Translations under genes and position numbers: made by a program
Part shown: positions 48,687 to 57,696 of the stretch, piece by piece
Position numbering within the stretch: position 1 is the stretch's first letter
How the letters are laid out: every line of letters begins with the position of its first letter
DNA from: Kibdelosporangium banguiense
GTDB lineage: Bacteria > Actinomycetota > Actinomycetes > Mycobacteriales > Pseudonocardiaceae
Reading direction: 5' to 3'
DNA: 64,000 bases
NCBI RefSeq assembly: GCF_017876405.1
Contig: NZ_JAGINW010000001.1
Location: forward strand, 8,445,203 to 8,509,202
Notes under the pieces: model-generated
The model's input: the letters and a program-made list of their open reading frames with translations, nothing else
Databases searched by the model: none
What the model was told of the DNA's origin: nothing

Positions 48687-49523
48687 GTGAGACTGGATTC
48701 AGGGATCGCGCTGGAAGCGGCCGGGCTGGGCAAGCAATACCGCAGGGGATGGGCCTTGCGGGACTGTACGTTCGAGTTGCCCGCGGGCAGTATCTCCGCG
48801 CTGGTCGGGCCGAACGGCGCGGGCAAGAGCACGCTGATGCATCTGGCGAACGGCCTGCTGACGCCGACCACCGGGCATGTGCGGGCGCATCAGAAGGTGG
48901 CGTTCCTGGCACAGGACAAGCCGTTGTACCGGCGATTCACCGTCGCGGAGATGTTGCGCGCCGGTGAATCGATGAACCCGGACTGGGACAACGGCTACGC
49001 GACCAAGCTGGTCGAGGAGGCCGACGTGCCCATGCATGCCCGGGTCGGCACGTTGTCGGGTGGGCAGCGGACCCGGGTCGCGCTGGCGATCGCCTTGGGC
49101 CGCAGGCCGCAGCTGATCATGCTGGACGAACCGCTGTCCGATCTGGACCCGTTGGCGCGCACCGAGGTCATGAAGGCCCTGATGGCCGAGGCGGCCGACA
49201 CCGGGATGACGGTGCTGCTGTCCTCACACGTGCTGGCAGACCTGGAAAGTGTGTGCGATCACCTGGTGCTGCTCGCCGGCGGCCGCATCCACCTGTGCGG
49301 CGACGTCGAGGACCTGCTGTCGCAGCACCGGATCATGATCGGGCCGAGCGACCTCGCCCTGCCGTCCTCCATTGTGGACAGCAGTACGACCGCGCGGCAG
49401 GCGACGTTGCTCGCCCGCGCAACCCATGCCGAGGCCGGATGGGAACTGCACGAGCCCTCGCTGGAGGAGCTCGCGCTGGGCTACCTGCGCTCGGCCAAGG
49501 AGAACAAGGACGTAGCGGCATGA
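48687..49523 (+). CDS. ABC transporter ATP-binding protein (YtrB-like)
   Basis: A 278-residue ATPase. Walker A GPNGAGKSTL, signature LSGGQRTR, Walker B LIMLDEPLSDLDP and switch His in LLSSHVLADLE are all intact. The GTG at 48687 follows GAGGGAAC. Its stop overlaps the ATG of the permease gene. In YtrA operons this protein powers export or membrane remodelling under antibiotic stress. The long C-terminal region (about 220-278) is normal for the group. Confidence 0.93.
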   Translation: MRLDSGIALEAAGLGKQYRRGWALRDCTFELPAGSISALVGPNGAGKSTLMHLANGLLTPTTGHVRAHQKVAFLAQDKPLYRRFTVAEMLRAGESMNPDWDNGYATKLVEEADVPMHARVGTLSGGQRTRVALAIALGRRPQLIMLDEPLSDLDPLARTEVMKALMAEAADTGMTVLLSSHVLADLESVCDHLVLLAGGRIHLCGDVEDLLSQHRIMIGPSDLALPSSIVDSSTTARQATLLARATHAEAGWELHEPSLEELALGYLRSAKENKDVAA

Positions 49524-50413
49524 TCTGGGTGACCTGGCGTCAGCAACGCGTGCAGATCCTCGCCACCCTGGGCATCGTCCTGCTGGTGTCGGCGATTCTC
49601 GTCTACGTGCGGATGGACGCGATCGCACTGTTGCCGGACATGGCTGTGGTGAGTGAGAAGTACAACCAGTTCCTGCAGTACTTCGTGCTCGCGATGCTGG
49701 TGCTGCCGGCGTTGCTCGGCATGTTCGCGGGAGCGCCGCTGTTCGCACGGGAGATCGAACAGGGCACCCACATCTTCGGGCTGACCCAGTCGATCAGCAG
49801 GCGGCGCTGGCTGGTGTCGAAGTTCGCGGTCGCCGGCGGCACCACGGGACTGCTGATGTTCGCGCTCGGGCTGATAGCGGCGTGGGCTCTGGCGCCGTTG
49901 AACTTTGTCTTGTCAGGGCGGATGGCTGCCACGATGTTCGAAACCCAGGGCGTGACCGTGGGCGTGTACACGCTGCTGGCGTTCGTCGTCGGCGCCACCG
50001 CGGGACTCCTGCTACGGAACACGCTGGCCGCGATGGTGGTCACGCTCGTTGCTTACACAGTGCTTGTCATGACTGTGGCCAACGAGGTTCGTCCCCACTA
50101 CGCCACACCTACGCGCTACGAAGGGCCGGTCGACCACGCCAGCCGGCTGGAGCCCTGGGACTCCATGACGGTCAGCTACGGGTATCTCGACGCCAAGGGC
50201 AACGAGGTGGGGTACTCACCCATCGACTGCGCGCGGACCATGCGTGACCCCAAGGACTGCATGGTGGAGAAGGGCGTGGTCGCCTCCTACAGCGAGGTGC
50301 ACCTGGCCGGGCAGTTCTGGCGGTTCCAGCTGACCGAGCTGGCGTTGTTCCTGGTGCTCAGCGGGGGAGTGGTGGCCCTCGGGCTGTTCGCGTCCCGCCG
50401 GAGGCTCACCTAG
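49520..50413 (+). CDS. ABC-2 type permease of the YtrA-type operon
   Basis: A 297-residue membrane protein with six predicted helices and one large extracellular loop (about residues 195-260, Asp/Tyr-rich with two Cys: IDCARTMRDPKDC). MIWVTWRQQRVQILATLGIVLL is the usual start of these permeases. The ATG overlaps the ATPase stop (ATGA). A hairpin terminator begins at its stop codon. It pairs with the preceding ATPase; substrate unknown. Confidence 0.9.
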   Translation: MIWVTWRQQRVQILATLGIVLLVSAILVYVRMDAIALLPDMAVVSEKYNQFLQYFVLAMLVLPALLGMFAGAPLFAREIEQGTHIFGLTQSISRRRWLVSKFAVAGGTTGLLMFALGLIAAWALAPLNFVLSGRMAATMFETQGVTVGVYTLLAFVVGATAGLLLRNTLAAMVVTLVAYTVLVMTVANEVRPHYATPTRYEGPVDHASRLEPWDSMTVSYGYLDAKGNEVGYSPIDCARTMRDPKDCMVEKGVVASYSEVHLAGQFWRFQLTELALFLVLSGGVVALGLFASRRRLT

Positions 50414-50437
50414 GGGCGGGTCAGCGACCCACGCCCC
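50413..50437 (+). terminator. Hairpin terminator after the YtrA-type operon
   Basis: GGGGCG-GGTC (50413-50422) pairs with GACC (50426-50429) and CGCCCC (50432-50437) across a 3-base loop and a CA bulge. It starts on the last base of the permease stop codon. Confidence 0.6.
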
Positions 50438-50795
50438 CGGTGATCACCGGTGTCTCGTTGCGGGTCGAACCCGGCCAGACGGTGGGTCCCGCCGGGCCCA
50501 GCGGCAGCGGGAAGTCCACTTTGGCCAGAGTGCTCTCGTTGCTGCTCAAGCCGTTCGCCGGTGCGGTCAGTCTCGACGGCCTGACGGTCACCCCAGGCTG
50601 AGCCTGCGTCAGGCCGTCCACATACCTCGTGTGTGACGAGATGACCACGATGCTCGACCCTCCACCACGGCGGCACTGGTCGCGGTCATCCGGGACTATC
50701 AGAGCGAAACGGGCGCAGGCGTGCTCGACATCTCGCACGACGCCTCTCTATTGGACCGATGGGCCGACGAGACACACAACCTGACCGACAGGTAG
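50438..50795 (+). pseudogene. Remnant of an ABC transporter ATPase gene (DppF/NikE-like)
   Basis: Two pieces of an ABC ATPase survive. The first reads VSLRVEPGQTVGPAGPSGSG and continues KSTLARVLSLLLKPFAGAV with an intact Walker A, then meets a stop near 50600. After about 40 bp a second piece shows a Walker B-like LVCDEMTTMLDP, then after a frameshift TTAALVAVIRDYQSETGAG and DISHDASLLDRWADE with the switch His, ending at a TAG (50793-50795). The Q-loop and signature region is deleted. Clearly a decayed gene; the piece order is that of oligopeptide/nickel-type ATPases. Confidence 0.8.
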
Positions 50796-50826
50796 TGCCT
50801 CGTCCACCGGCCGTACGCTGAGCGGT

Positions 50827-52404
50827 GTGATCGCTCCTCCCATGACGCCTGAACCTGCGCCCGCTCCTCGCGGCACGGTTTCGTTCGTCCGGCGTCATCC
50901 GGTGATCTGGCGTACGGCAGCCGCGCTGGCGGGTGGGGGACTGCTCTATGTGAGTTACCCGCCTCGGTCGTTGTGGTGGCTGGCGCCGATCGCGTTCGCG
51001 TTGTTCGCCATAACGATCAGGCATCAGCGGGCGCGGGCCGGACTCGGCTACGGGTTCGTGTTCGCGATGGGGTTCATCATGCCGGTGCTGTACTGGCTGC
51101 AGAACTTCCTCGGTGAGGGGTTCGGGCCGGCGCCGTGGGTGGGGCTCTCGGTCACGATCGCGCTGATGATCGCCGTGCCCGCGGCCGGGATGGCCGTGGT
51201 CAGCAAACTTCCGGGCGGCCCGGTCTGGATGGCGATGCTGTTCGTCACCAGCGAGGCCATCCGCGCCCGGTTCCCGTTCGGCGGGTTCCCCTGGGCACGG
51301 ACCGGCTTCGGCCAGCCGGAAGGCTGGTACCTGCCGCTGGCCTCGCTCGGCGGTGCGCCGTTGCTCAGCTTCGCCGTCGTGCTCACCGGGTGCGCGCTCG
51401 CGGAGCTGGTGTTCCGGCGGCGGATCGCGCCCGCGTTGATGGCCGTGCTGCCGGTGGCCATCGGGTTGGCCGCAACGCCGTTGGTCGGCACCGACGCCCA
51501 GAACGGGACGCTCACGGTCGCCGTCGTGCAGGGCAACGCGCCTGAAGGCCTCGGCGCGCTCACCCAGGGCGCGGAGATGCGGCGTAACCACATCCAGCGG
51601 GCCGAACAGCTCGCACAGGACATCAAAGCCGGCCGCGTGCCCCGGCCGGACGTGGTGGTCATGCCGGAGACCTTCACCAGCCTTGGGCCTGATCCGGCCG
51701 CCGACGCCGCGCTCAGCCGGATGGTCGCCGACCTGGGCGTACCGACCCTGGTGGGGGCCCGGATCGAACGCCCTGGCGGCGCCGCGCAGAACGTGATCAT
51801 CAACTGGGATCCGCGGACCGGCCCCGGCCTGCAGTACGCCAAGACCAAGCTGGTGCCGTTCGGCGAGTTTGTGCCGGTTCGCCCGATCGCGCGATTTTTC
51901 ACTCCGTTCGTGGACGGGCAGACCGACATGCTGCCCGGCATCGAGCCGCCGGTACTCAACGTGGCCGGCACCAAACTCGGTGTAGGCATCTGCTTCGAGG
52001 TGGCCTACGACGACGTGTTGACCGAGGCGGCGAAGCAGGGTGCCGAGGTGCTCACCGTTCCCACGAACAACAACTGGTACGGCCGGACGGAGATGAGCTA
52101 CCAGCAGCTGGCCATGTCGCGCGTGCGAGCCGTGGAAACCGGCCGTGCGGTGGTGGTGTCGGCCACGACGGGCGTCAGCGCGATCGTCGAGCCGGACGGC
52201 TCTGTCACCCGTAAGACTGAGCTGTACACCGCCGACACGCTGGTCGCCACGGTTGCCAAAAGGACGACCGTTACCCTGGCTACCCGGATCGGGGCCTGGC
52301 CAGAAGGTGTCATGGTCACCGGTGGCCTCACGGCGTGGCTGTGGGCGATCGGTCTGCGGATCCGGCGTCGGCACGTTGACTCGAGCCGGGCAGAAAACGA
52401 CTAG
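50827..52404 (+). CDS. lnt: Apolipoprotein N-acyltransferase
   Basis: A 525-residue membrane enzyme that adds the third acyl chain to lipoproteins. It has about seven helices (residues 28-235 plus one at the C-terminus) and an extracytoplasmic nitrilase-type domain with the catalytic triad Glu281 (VVMPETF), Lys339 (YAKTKLVPFGEF) and Cys389 (GVGICFE). It starts with a GTG at 50827. The next gene encodes polyprenol-phosphate mannose synthase; in mycobacteria the two activities are fused or adjacent, which confirms the assignment. The lipoproteins in this window are possible substrates. Confidence 0.95.
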   Translation: MIAPPMTPEPAPAPRGTVSFVRRHPVIWRTAAALAGGGLLYVSYPPRSLWWLAPIAFALFAITIRHQRARAGLGYGFVFAMGFIMPVLYWLQNFLGEGFGPAPWVGLSVTIALMIAVPAAGMAVVSKLPGGPVWMAMLFVTSEAIRARFPFGGFPWARTGFGQPEGWYLPLASLGGAPLLSFAVVLTGCALAELVFRRRIAPALMAVLPVAIGLAATPLVGTDAQNGTLTVAVVQGNAPEGLGALTQGAEMRRNHIQRAEQLAQDIKAGRVPRPDVVVMPETFTSLGPDPAADAALSRMVADLGVPTLVGARIERPGGAAQNVIINWDPRTGPGLQYAKTKLVPFGEFVPVRPIARFFTPFVDGQTDMLPGIEPPVLNVAGTKLGVGICFEVAYDDVLTEAAKQGAEVLTVPTNNNWYGRTEMSYQQLAMSRVRAVETGRAVVVSATTGVSAIVEPDGSVTRKTELYTADTLVATVAKRTTVTLATRIGAWPEGVMVTGGLTAWLWAIGLRIRRRHVDSSRAEND

Positions 52405-52415
52405 GAGAGGAACGT

Positions 52416-53174
52416 ATGGCGGAGCTCGAGCCGGTGCTTGTGGTGATCCCGACGTACAACGAGCGGGAGAACATCACGCCGATCATCACCCGGCTGCACG
52501 CCGCGCTGCCCAAGGCACACGTGCTGGTGGTGGACGACGGCAGCCCGGACGGCACAGGAGAGATCGTCGACAAGATGGCTGCCGCCGACGACCGTGTGCA
52601 CGTCATGCACCGCACCGAGAAGGCCGGGCTGGGCGCCGCGTACGTGGCCGGTTTCGGGTGGGCGCTGGAGCGGGACTACAACGTCGTCGTGGAGATGGAC
52701 GCCGACGGCTCGCACTCCCCGGAGGACCTGCCGCGGATCATCGACGCGCTGCACGACTCCGACCTGTCGATCGGTTCGCGTTACGTGCCCGGCGGCAAGA
52801 CGGTGAACTGGCCCAAGCGCCGGTTCCTGCTGTCGAAGGGCGCGAACCTGTACTCCCGGATCTGGCTCGGCGCCAAGGTCAACGACATGACCGCCGGGTT
52901 CCGCGCGTTCCGCCGCGCGGTGCTGGAGAAGGTCAAGCTGCACAACGTGGCCTCGGCCGGCTACTGCTTCCAGATCGACCTGACCTGGCGCACCCTGGAG
53001 GCCGGGTTCACCGTCGCCGAGGTGCCGATCACCTTCACCGAGCGTGAGATCGGCGTGTCCAAGATGGATGGCGCGATTGTGCGCGAGGCGCTGTGGCGAG
53101 TGTTCAAGTGGGGTGTCCGGCTGCGCGGAAACCAGCTGAAGTCCCTGGTCAAAGGCGGCCAGAAGCCCGCCTGA
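52416..53174 (+). CDS. ppm1: Polyprenol monophosphomannose synthase
   Basis: A 252-residue family 2 glycosyltransferase. VLVVIPTYNERENI, LVVDDGSPDGTG and VVEMDADGSHSPEDLP (metal-binding DAD) are the GT2 landmarks; VNDMTAGFRAFRR and SAGYCFQIDLTWR are typical of DPM1-like enzymes. It makes polyprenyl-phosphate mannose, the mannosyl donor for lipoglycans and protein O-mannosylation. AGGAGAGG precedes the ATG. It follows lnt by 11 bp and has no transmembrane region, so it is the stand-alone catalytic form. Confidence 0.95.
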   Translation: MAELEPVLVVIPTYNERENITPIITRLHAALPKAHVLVVDDGSPDGTGEIVDKMAAADDRVHVMHRTEKAGLGAAYVAGFGWALERDYNVVVEMDADGSHSPEDLPRIIDALHDSDLSIGSRYVPGGKTVNWPKRRFLLSKGANLYSRIWLGAKVNDMTAGFRAFRRAVLEKVKLHNVASAGYCFQIDLTWRTLEAGFTVAEVPITFTEREIGVSKMDGAIVREALWRVFKWGVRLRGNQLKSLVKGGQKPA

Positions 53175-53180
53175 GCGGTT

Positions 53181-54110
53181 ATGGCCGAACACGGTCTGCT
53201 CGCCGGCATCGGCTGGACCCGGGCAGTGCGGCTGGACGGGCTGACCGGCCCCGACGACGCCGAGGTCTGGGTCAAGCTGGAGGCCGCGAACCCGACCGGC
53301 TCCTACAAGGACCGGATGGCGCTGGCGATGATCCGCGGCGCCGAACAGTCCGGCAGGCTCAGCCCAGGCCAGATCGTGGTGGAGGCGACCGGCGGCAGCA
53401 CAGGCGCGTCGCTGGCGTTGGTGTGCGCCGTGACCGGCCATCCGCTGCGCGTGGTCACCTCCGACGCGTTCGCGCCGGAGAAGCTGGCCGCGATGCGGGC
53501 GTTCGGCGCCGAGGTGGACCTGGTGGCCAGCCCACCCGGTGGGCTGGCGCCGGAGCTATGGCCGCAGCTGATCGGGCTCGCCCGGCTGGTCGCCGACCAG
53601 GTCGAGGGCTACGCCACCGACCAGTTCCACAATCCCGAGGTGATCAACGCCTACAAACCGCTGGGCTACGAGGTTGCCGCCCAGGTGCCGGGCCATATCG
53701 ACGCGTTCTGCGTCTCGGTGGGCACCGGCGGCTGCCTGATCGGCGCGGGCCGCGCGCTGCGTCAGCGGTACCCAGGCATGCTGCGGGTCGCGGTCGAACC
53801 GGCGGAGTCACCGGTGCTCTCCGGCGGGCAGCCCGGCACCCACCGCATCGAGGGCATCGGCATCGGCTTCTGGCCGCCCCTGCTGGAGTCCTACGACTTC
53901 GACGAGATCATCACCGTCACGAGCGCCGAGGCCTTCGACATGGCCCGTACAGCGGCCGCACAGCTCGGCCTGTTCTCCGGCCCGTCCACCGGCGCCAACC
54001 TCGTGGCCGCCGCTCGCCTGGCGGCCCGGCTGGGCACCGGCCACCGCGTGCTGACCGTCCAGGTCGACAGCGGCCTGAAGTACCTGTCCTCCTGCCGCCT
54101 GTTCGGCTAG
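53181..54110 (+). CDS. PLP-dependent cysteine synthase-family protein
   Basis: A 309-residue fold-type II PLP enzyme. The PLP Lys lies in PTGSYKDRMAL, the phosphate loop is VSVGTGGCLIG, and EATGGSTGASLALV is the substrate loop (TSGNTG in true cysteine synthases, here TGGSTG). This change suggests a beta-replacement or lyase activity distinct from CysK. It starts 6 bp after ppm1 and is the last gene of this operon, ended by the strong terminator at 54121-54153. Confidence 0.88.
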   Translation: MAEHGLLAGIGWTRAVRLDGLTGPDDAEVWVKLEAANPTGSYKDRMALAMIRGAEQSGRLSPGQIVVEATGGSTGASLALVCAVTGHPLRVVTSDAFAPEKLAAMRAFGAEVDLVASPPGGLAPELWPQLIGLARLVADQVEGYATDQFHNPEVINAYKPLGYEVAAQVPGHIDAFCVSVGTGGCLIGAGRALRQRYPGMLRVAVEPAESPVLSGGQPGTHRIEGIGIGFWPPLLESYDFDEIITVTSAEAFDMARTAAAQLGLFSGPSTGANLVAAARLAARLGTGHRVLTVQVDSGLKYLSSCRLFG

Positions 54111-54120
54111 CGGGCACGAA

Positions 54121-54153
54121 AAACCCGCCCAGGCGGGAGGTCTGGGCGGGTTT
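54121..54153. terminator. Strong bidirectional rho-independent terminator
   Basis: AAACCCGCCCAG (54121-54132) and CTGGGCGGGTTT (54142-54153) form a perfect 12-bp stem with a 9-base loop, flanked by an A-run on the left. It sits between the convergent cysteine-synthase-like and rbpA genes and can serve both. Confidence 0.9.
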
Positions 54154-54182
54154 CTGCACTTGCGTGGCGGGATACCCGGTCG

Positions 54183-54527
54183 TTACGCGGTCCGGCTACG
54201 ACGGCCGCGCAGTTCTTCCAGCCGCTCGGTGAGCAGGTCCTCGAGCTCCGGAATAGTCCGGCGCTCGAGCAGCATGTCCCAGTGCGTCCGCGGCGGCTTG
54301 ACCTTCTTGGGCTCCGGCAGGGACCCGTCGATCATCTTGGATTCAAGACCGTGCAGACGGCACTCCCACACCGGTGGCACTTCGGCGTCGTCCGAGAAGG
54401 GCACCTCGAAATCGTGGTCCTTCGGGCACGCATACCGAACCGTACGACGCGGCGCGAGATCGTGGTTCCGGTCAGTCTCATAACTGACCGCTCCCAGCCG
54501 GCTTCCACGGAGAACACGGTCGGCCAT
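54183..54527 (-). CDS. rbpA: RNA polymerase-binding protein RbpA
   Basis: A 114-residue actinobacterial transcription factor that binds RNA polymerase and the principal sigma factor and stimulates open-complex formation. The order is an N-terminal tail (MADRVLRGSRLGAVSYETDR), the core domain with Cys and His pairs (VRYACPKDHDFEVPF and WECRLHGLE), the basic linker (EPKKVKPPRTHWDMLLERR) and the sigma-interacting helix (IPELEDLLTERLEEL). All parts are intact. A SigR-type promoter lies 60-86 bp upstream. Confidence 0.97.
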   Translation of the reverse strand: MADRVLRGSRLGAVSYETDRNHDLAPRRTVRYACPKDHDFEVPFSDDAEVPPVWECRLHGLESKMIDGSLPEPKKVKPPRTHWDMLLERRTIPELEDLLTERLEELRGRRSRTA

Positions 54528-54885
54528 GGCGGTGTCCTTTCGTTCGGCCCGAGTCCCCTCGAGCCAGGGTGTTGCTCACCGTGTGCAACGAACGGAACGG
54601 CTGGGAGATTCCCTACTCCCGGCACATCGTCGCGCACAGTGACATGTTTCACCCGTCAACAACAGCTTCCTCCTAAGGGAGGCAATCGGCGCGGGAAAGT
54701 GACGCGTTATCCCACAATCGACACCAACATCTCACCCGTTCGGAGGAGTTATGTCACAGGTCAGTCCAAGTTTGACAGGTACCCGCCGGGCTGTGGCCCT
54801 AAACGGTGTCTTACGATCTTGTATCGGTGACCAAAAGTAGTTGCCCGAATTCGATTACGGCACAGCACACTGCGTTTATCGAAAG
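54528..54885. other. Intergenic region between rbpA and the UMF1 transporter gene
   Basis: 358 bp. The part next to rbpA carries its promoter (listed separately). Near 54670 there is a short inverted repeat CCTCC-TAA-GGGAGG. The stretch 54690-54885 is AT-richer than the surroundings but has no recognisable gene, RNA or terminator. Confidence 0.5.
54587..54613 (-). promoter_or_regulatory. SigR-type promoter of rbpA
   Basis: On the minus strand, GGGAAT (54608-54613) is followed by 18 bases and GTT (54587-54589). This is exactly the GGAAT-N18-GTT form recognised by SigR/SigH, the thiol-stress sigma factor known to drive rbpA in Streptomyces. It lies 60 bp upstream of the rbpA start codon. Confidence 0.75.
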
Positions 54886-56304
54886 TCACGCTTTGCTTTC
54901 AAGCGTGCGGGGCACGGCATTGCCCGCCGCCTCGATCGCCCGCTTCACCGGAACGAAGGCCATCAGCACCAGCCCGACGAAGAAGAAGATCACCAGCGAG
55001 ATGATGGCGTACCGGTAGGAGCCGGTCGTCTGGGACGTCACCGCGAACACCAGCGGGCCCAGCCACGAGGTCGCCCGCTCGCCGACCTCGTAGACCGAGA
55101 AGTACTGCGCCTCCTTGCCCGGCGGGATCATCTGGCTGAACAGCGCCCGCGACAGCGCGTTCGTCCCGCCCAGCACCAGGCCGATGCCCGCCGCCAGGCC
55201 GTAGAACTGCAGTGCCTGCCCGGCCTGCACGAAGTACGCCAGGCCGATCACCACCACCCAGACGCCCAGGCTGTACATGATCGTGCGTTTGGCGCCGATC
55301 CGGCGGGCCACCAGGCCGTGCAGCATGCCACCCACGTACGCCACGAACTGCACGATCAGGATCGTGGTGATCAGCACGTTCTGCTCGAGCTTGAGCTCCT
55401 CGCTGCCGTACTGGGCCGAGACGTTGGCGACCGTGGCGATGCCGTCGGTGTAGATCAGGTACGTCCCCAGGAACGCCAGCGTCAGCGGGAACGCCTTCGC
55501 GGACTTCAGCGTGGCGCCGAGCTCCTTGAACCCCGAGGTGAACACGTTGGTGCCAGGCTCGTGGGGGCGCGTCGGGACGTGGTTGCGCAGCCGCCGCAGC
55601 GGGATGAGCGTGAACGCCGACCACCAGATGCCCGACAGCAGGAACGCGATCCGGGCGGCGTCGCCCGCCGAGATCCCCATCGAGTCGCCGAACTGTACGA
55701 TCGCCAGCTGCAACGCCAGCACGACACCGGCGCCGAGATAGCCGAACGCCCAGCCGCGCGTCGACAGGTCGTCGCGTTCGTCGGTGTTGGCGATGTCGGG
55801 GATGAACGAGTAGTAGATGGCCACCGATGTGCCGTAGCCGATGTTGCCCAGCACGAACAGGATCGCGCCGAGCTCCCAGCTGGACCCGGTCACCAGCGCC
55901 ATCAACGCGGTCGCGGCCGAACCACCGAACGCGAAGATCGCCAGCATCCGCTTCTTGTTGTGGCTGCGGTCGGCCACAGCGCCCATCAGCGGCACGATCA
56001 GCACCTGGATCACCGTGGCGAACGAGAGCAGGTAGCCCCACAGCGACCCGGCCGGGAACTCCAGGCCGAACACCGAGATGTCGCAGTCACGCAGCCTGTC
56101 CCCGCCTGGGCAGGGAGTGGGGCCGTTGCGGGCGGTGTCTGCCTCTGCGGCGGTCGCGGCCACCGCGGTGAGATAGAGCGAGCCGAAGACCGTCGTGACC
56201 GACGTGGGGAACACGGAGTTCGCCCAGTCGTACCAGACCCAGCCCCGCTGTTCTCGTTTGCGGTCCCGTGTCCCGTCCACGGTACTTACTTGCTCGGCGC
56301 TCAA
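54886..56304 (-). CDS. MFS transporter, UMF1/Atg22 family
   Basis: A 472-residue integral membrane protein with about twelve helices. WVWYDWANSVFPTSVTTVFGSLY is the conserved first-helix motif of UMF1 proteins, GAVADRSHNKKRML is the MFS loop 2-3 signature, and NVLITTILIVQFVAYVGG and RALFSQMIPPGKEAQYFSVYEVGERATSWLGP match the family C-terminal half. A TTG start at 56304 follows GGAGGG. Bacterial members lack a known substrate; the yeast relative exports amino acids from the vacuole. Confidence 0.92.
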   Translation of the reverse strand: MSAEQVSTVDGTRDRKREQRGWVWYDWANSVFPTSVTTVFGSLYLTAVAATAAEADTARNGPTPCPGGDRLRDCDISVFGLEFPAGSLWGYLLSFATVIQVLIVPLMGAVADRSHNKKRMLAIFAFGGSAATALMALVTGSSWELGAILFVLGNIGYGTSVAIYYSFIPDIANTDERDDLSTRGWAFGYLGAGVVLALQLAIVQFGDSMGISAGDAARIAFLLSGIWWSAFTLIPLRRLRNHVPTRPHEPGTNVFTSGFKELGATLKSAKAFPLTLAFLGTYLIYTDGIATVANVSAQYGSEELKLEQNVLITTILIVQFVAYVGGMLHGLVARRIGAKRTIMYSLGVWVVVIGLAYFVQAGQALQFYGLAAGIGLVLGGTNALSRALFSQMIPPGKEAQYFSVYEVGERATSWLGPLVFAVTSQTTGSYRYAIISLVIFFFVGLVLMAFVPVKRAIEAAGNAVPRTLESKA

Positions 56305-56459
56305 CGCAGTCCCTCCAGGTCCAGTGGTACGCGGACTGTACTGGTCGGATTCACGACCGGGTGACCCGCGCCACGATGCGATGCCAGGGCGGTATCAAAT
56401 GTTCACGACCGAGTGACTCGTGAGGCACGTGATGCGGCTGTGACCTAGCTTCGGGACCC

Positions 56460-56825
56460 ATGAGAAAACGGCTGGTCATGGTTTTCCTGATGGCAGGCGT
56501 ACTCACAACACCGGCAGGGGAGGCTGTCGCGGATCCGGCACACGGCGACTGGGCACGGCTACGGACATGTGAGTCCGGCGGCCGCTACGACGCCAAAGGC
56601 AAGCACTTCGGCGCGTACCAGTTCACGATGACGACGTGGAAGAGCGTGGGCGGGCAGGGCAGCCCGCACCTGGCAAGCCCGGACGAGCAGGACTACCGGG
56701 CGCTGTACCTCTACCGGATGCGTGGCTGGCAGCCGTGGAGCTGCGCGCGCAAGCTCAAACTGCGTGAGGACAGAGACGCTCGAAGCAAGCGCGTCCCGAC
56801 ATATGCGGAGTCCGCATACATCTGA
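56460..56825 (+). CDS. Secreted Rpf-like (resuscitation-promoting factor) transglycosylase
   Basis: A 121-residue secreted protein. Signal peptide MRKRLVMVFLMAGVLTTPAG to about residue 25 (VADPAHGDW), then a single Rpf domain: WARLRTCESGGRYDAKGKHF with the catalytic Glu, GAYQFTMTTWKSVGG and YLYRMRGWQPWSC, which supplies the second disulphide Cys. It should cleave peptidoglycan glycan strands and promote spore germination or regrowth. There is no LysM or other binding domain, so it is a minimal form. No c-di-AMP riboswitch was recognised in its 155-bp upstream region. Confidence 0.88.
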   Translation: MRKRLVMVFLMAGVLTTPAGEAVADPAHGDWARLRTCESGGRYDAKGKHFGAYQFTMTTWKSVGGQGSPHLASPDEQDYRALYLYRMRGWQPWSCARKLKLREDRDARSKRVPTYAESAYI

Positions 56826-56843
56826 CCCTGGCCGATCCGGCCG

Positions 56844-57629
56844 TCACCTGACCGCCGCCGGCCAGGTGCCCCGGGCACGCAGCACGTCACGCAGGATCCC
56901 CGGCTGGTCGGTCACCAGACCGTCCACCCCGAGGTCCAGCAGCTGGTGCATCTGGCCGGCCTCATCGATCGTCCACACATGAACCTCCATGCCCCGCCGG
57001 TGCGCGGCACTGACCAACCGGCGGTCCACCACCGTCAACCGGCCCTGGTTGACCGGCACCTGCGCCATCCGGCCGCGGATCGCGCGCCACGCCCGCGGCG
57101 CCCACACCCGTCCGGCGGCCCAGAGCGCGGCCACGGACCTCGGACCCATCGAGGTCATCAGCCGGGGCCCGACTCTGGCGCGTAGCCGCTGCAGCCGGGA
57201 GTCGGAGAACGACGCGAGGCAGACCCGGTTGACCGCTCCTGTGCGGCGCAACGTCTCCACGACCGGCTCCACCGCGGCGTCCGACTTCACGTCGATGTTC
57301 AGCAACGCGTCGGGCAGCTCTTCGAGCAGGTCCTCCAGCCGGCAGACCGGCTCCCGGCCGGCGATCTTGGCGCTGCGCACACTTCGCCACGGCAGCCCGG
57401 CGACCAGGCCACGGGTGTCGGTGGTGCGGTCCAGCGAGGAGTCGTGATGCACCACGACGACCCCGTCGGCCGTGGCGTGCACGTCGGTTTCGAGGTACTG
57501 GTAGCCCTCGTCGACCGCCCGGCGGAACGCGCTGAGCGAGTTCTCCATGCCCTTGAGATCGCCGACATGCCACCCGCGGTGGGCAAAGGCCCGCGGGTAC
57601 GGTCCGGCCAGATAATCGTGGTCACGCAC
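56844..57629 (-). CDS. Glycerophosphodiester phosphodiesterase
   Basis: A 261-residue TIM-barrel GDPD enzyme that releases glycerol 3-phosphate from deacylated phospholipids. PRAFAHRGWHVGDLKGMENSL gives the catalytic His and Glu; YLETDVHATADGVVVVHHDSSLDRTTD holds the metal-binding Glu/Asp and second His. The C-terminus VDGLVTDQPGIL is typical. No signal peptide, so cytoplasmic. The GTG at 57627-57629 is chosen; longer starts would run into the divergent gene. Its 3' end lies 19 bp from the Rpf-like gene. Confidence 0.92.
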   Translation of the reverse strand: MRDHDYLAGPYPRAFAHRGWHVGDLKGMENSLSAFRRAVDEGYQYLETDVHATADGVVVVHHDSSLDRTTDTRGLVAGLPWRSVRSAKIAGREPVCRLEDLLEELPDALLNIDVKSDAAVEPVVETLRRTGAVNRVCLASFSDSRLQRLRARVGPRLMTSMGPRSVAALWAAGRVWAPRAWRAIRGRMAQVPVNQGRLTVVDRRLVSAAHRRGMEVHVWTIDEAGQMHQLLDLGVDGLVTDQPGILRDVLRARGTWPAAVR

Positions 57630-57696
57630 ATCATGAGTGTGCACCGGCGGCGTGGCGGATGGGTGGCGGCGCGATGTCCAGATACGGTCGAATGTC

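Noticed and set aside
56305..56459. Possible c-di-AMP (ydaO-type) riboswitch upstream of the Rpf-like gene.
   Set aside because: The region is only 155 bp and I could not trace the conserved helices; only short direct repeats (CGACCGRGTGAC) are visible.
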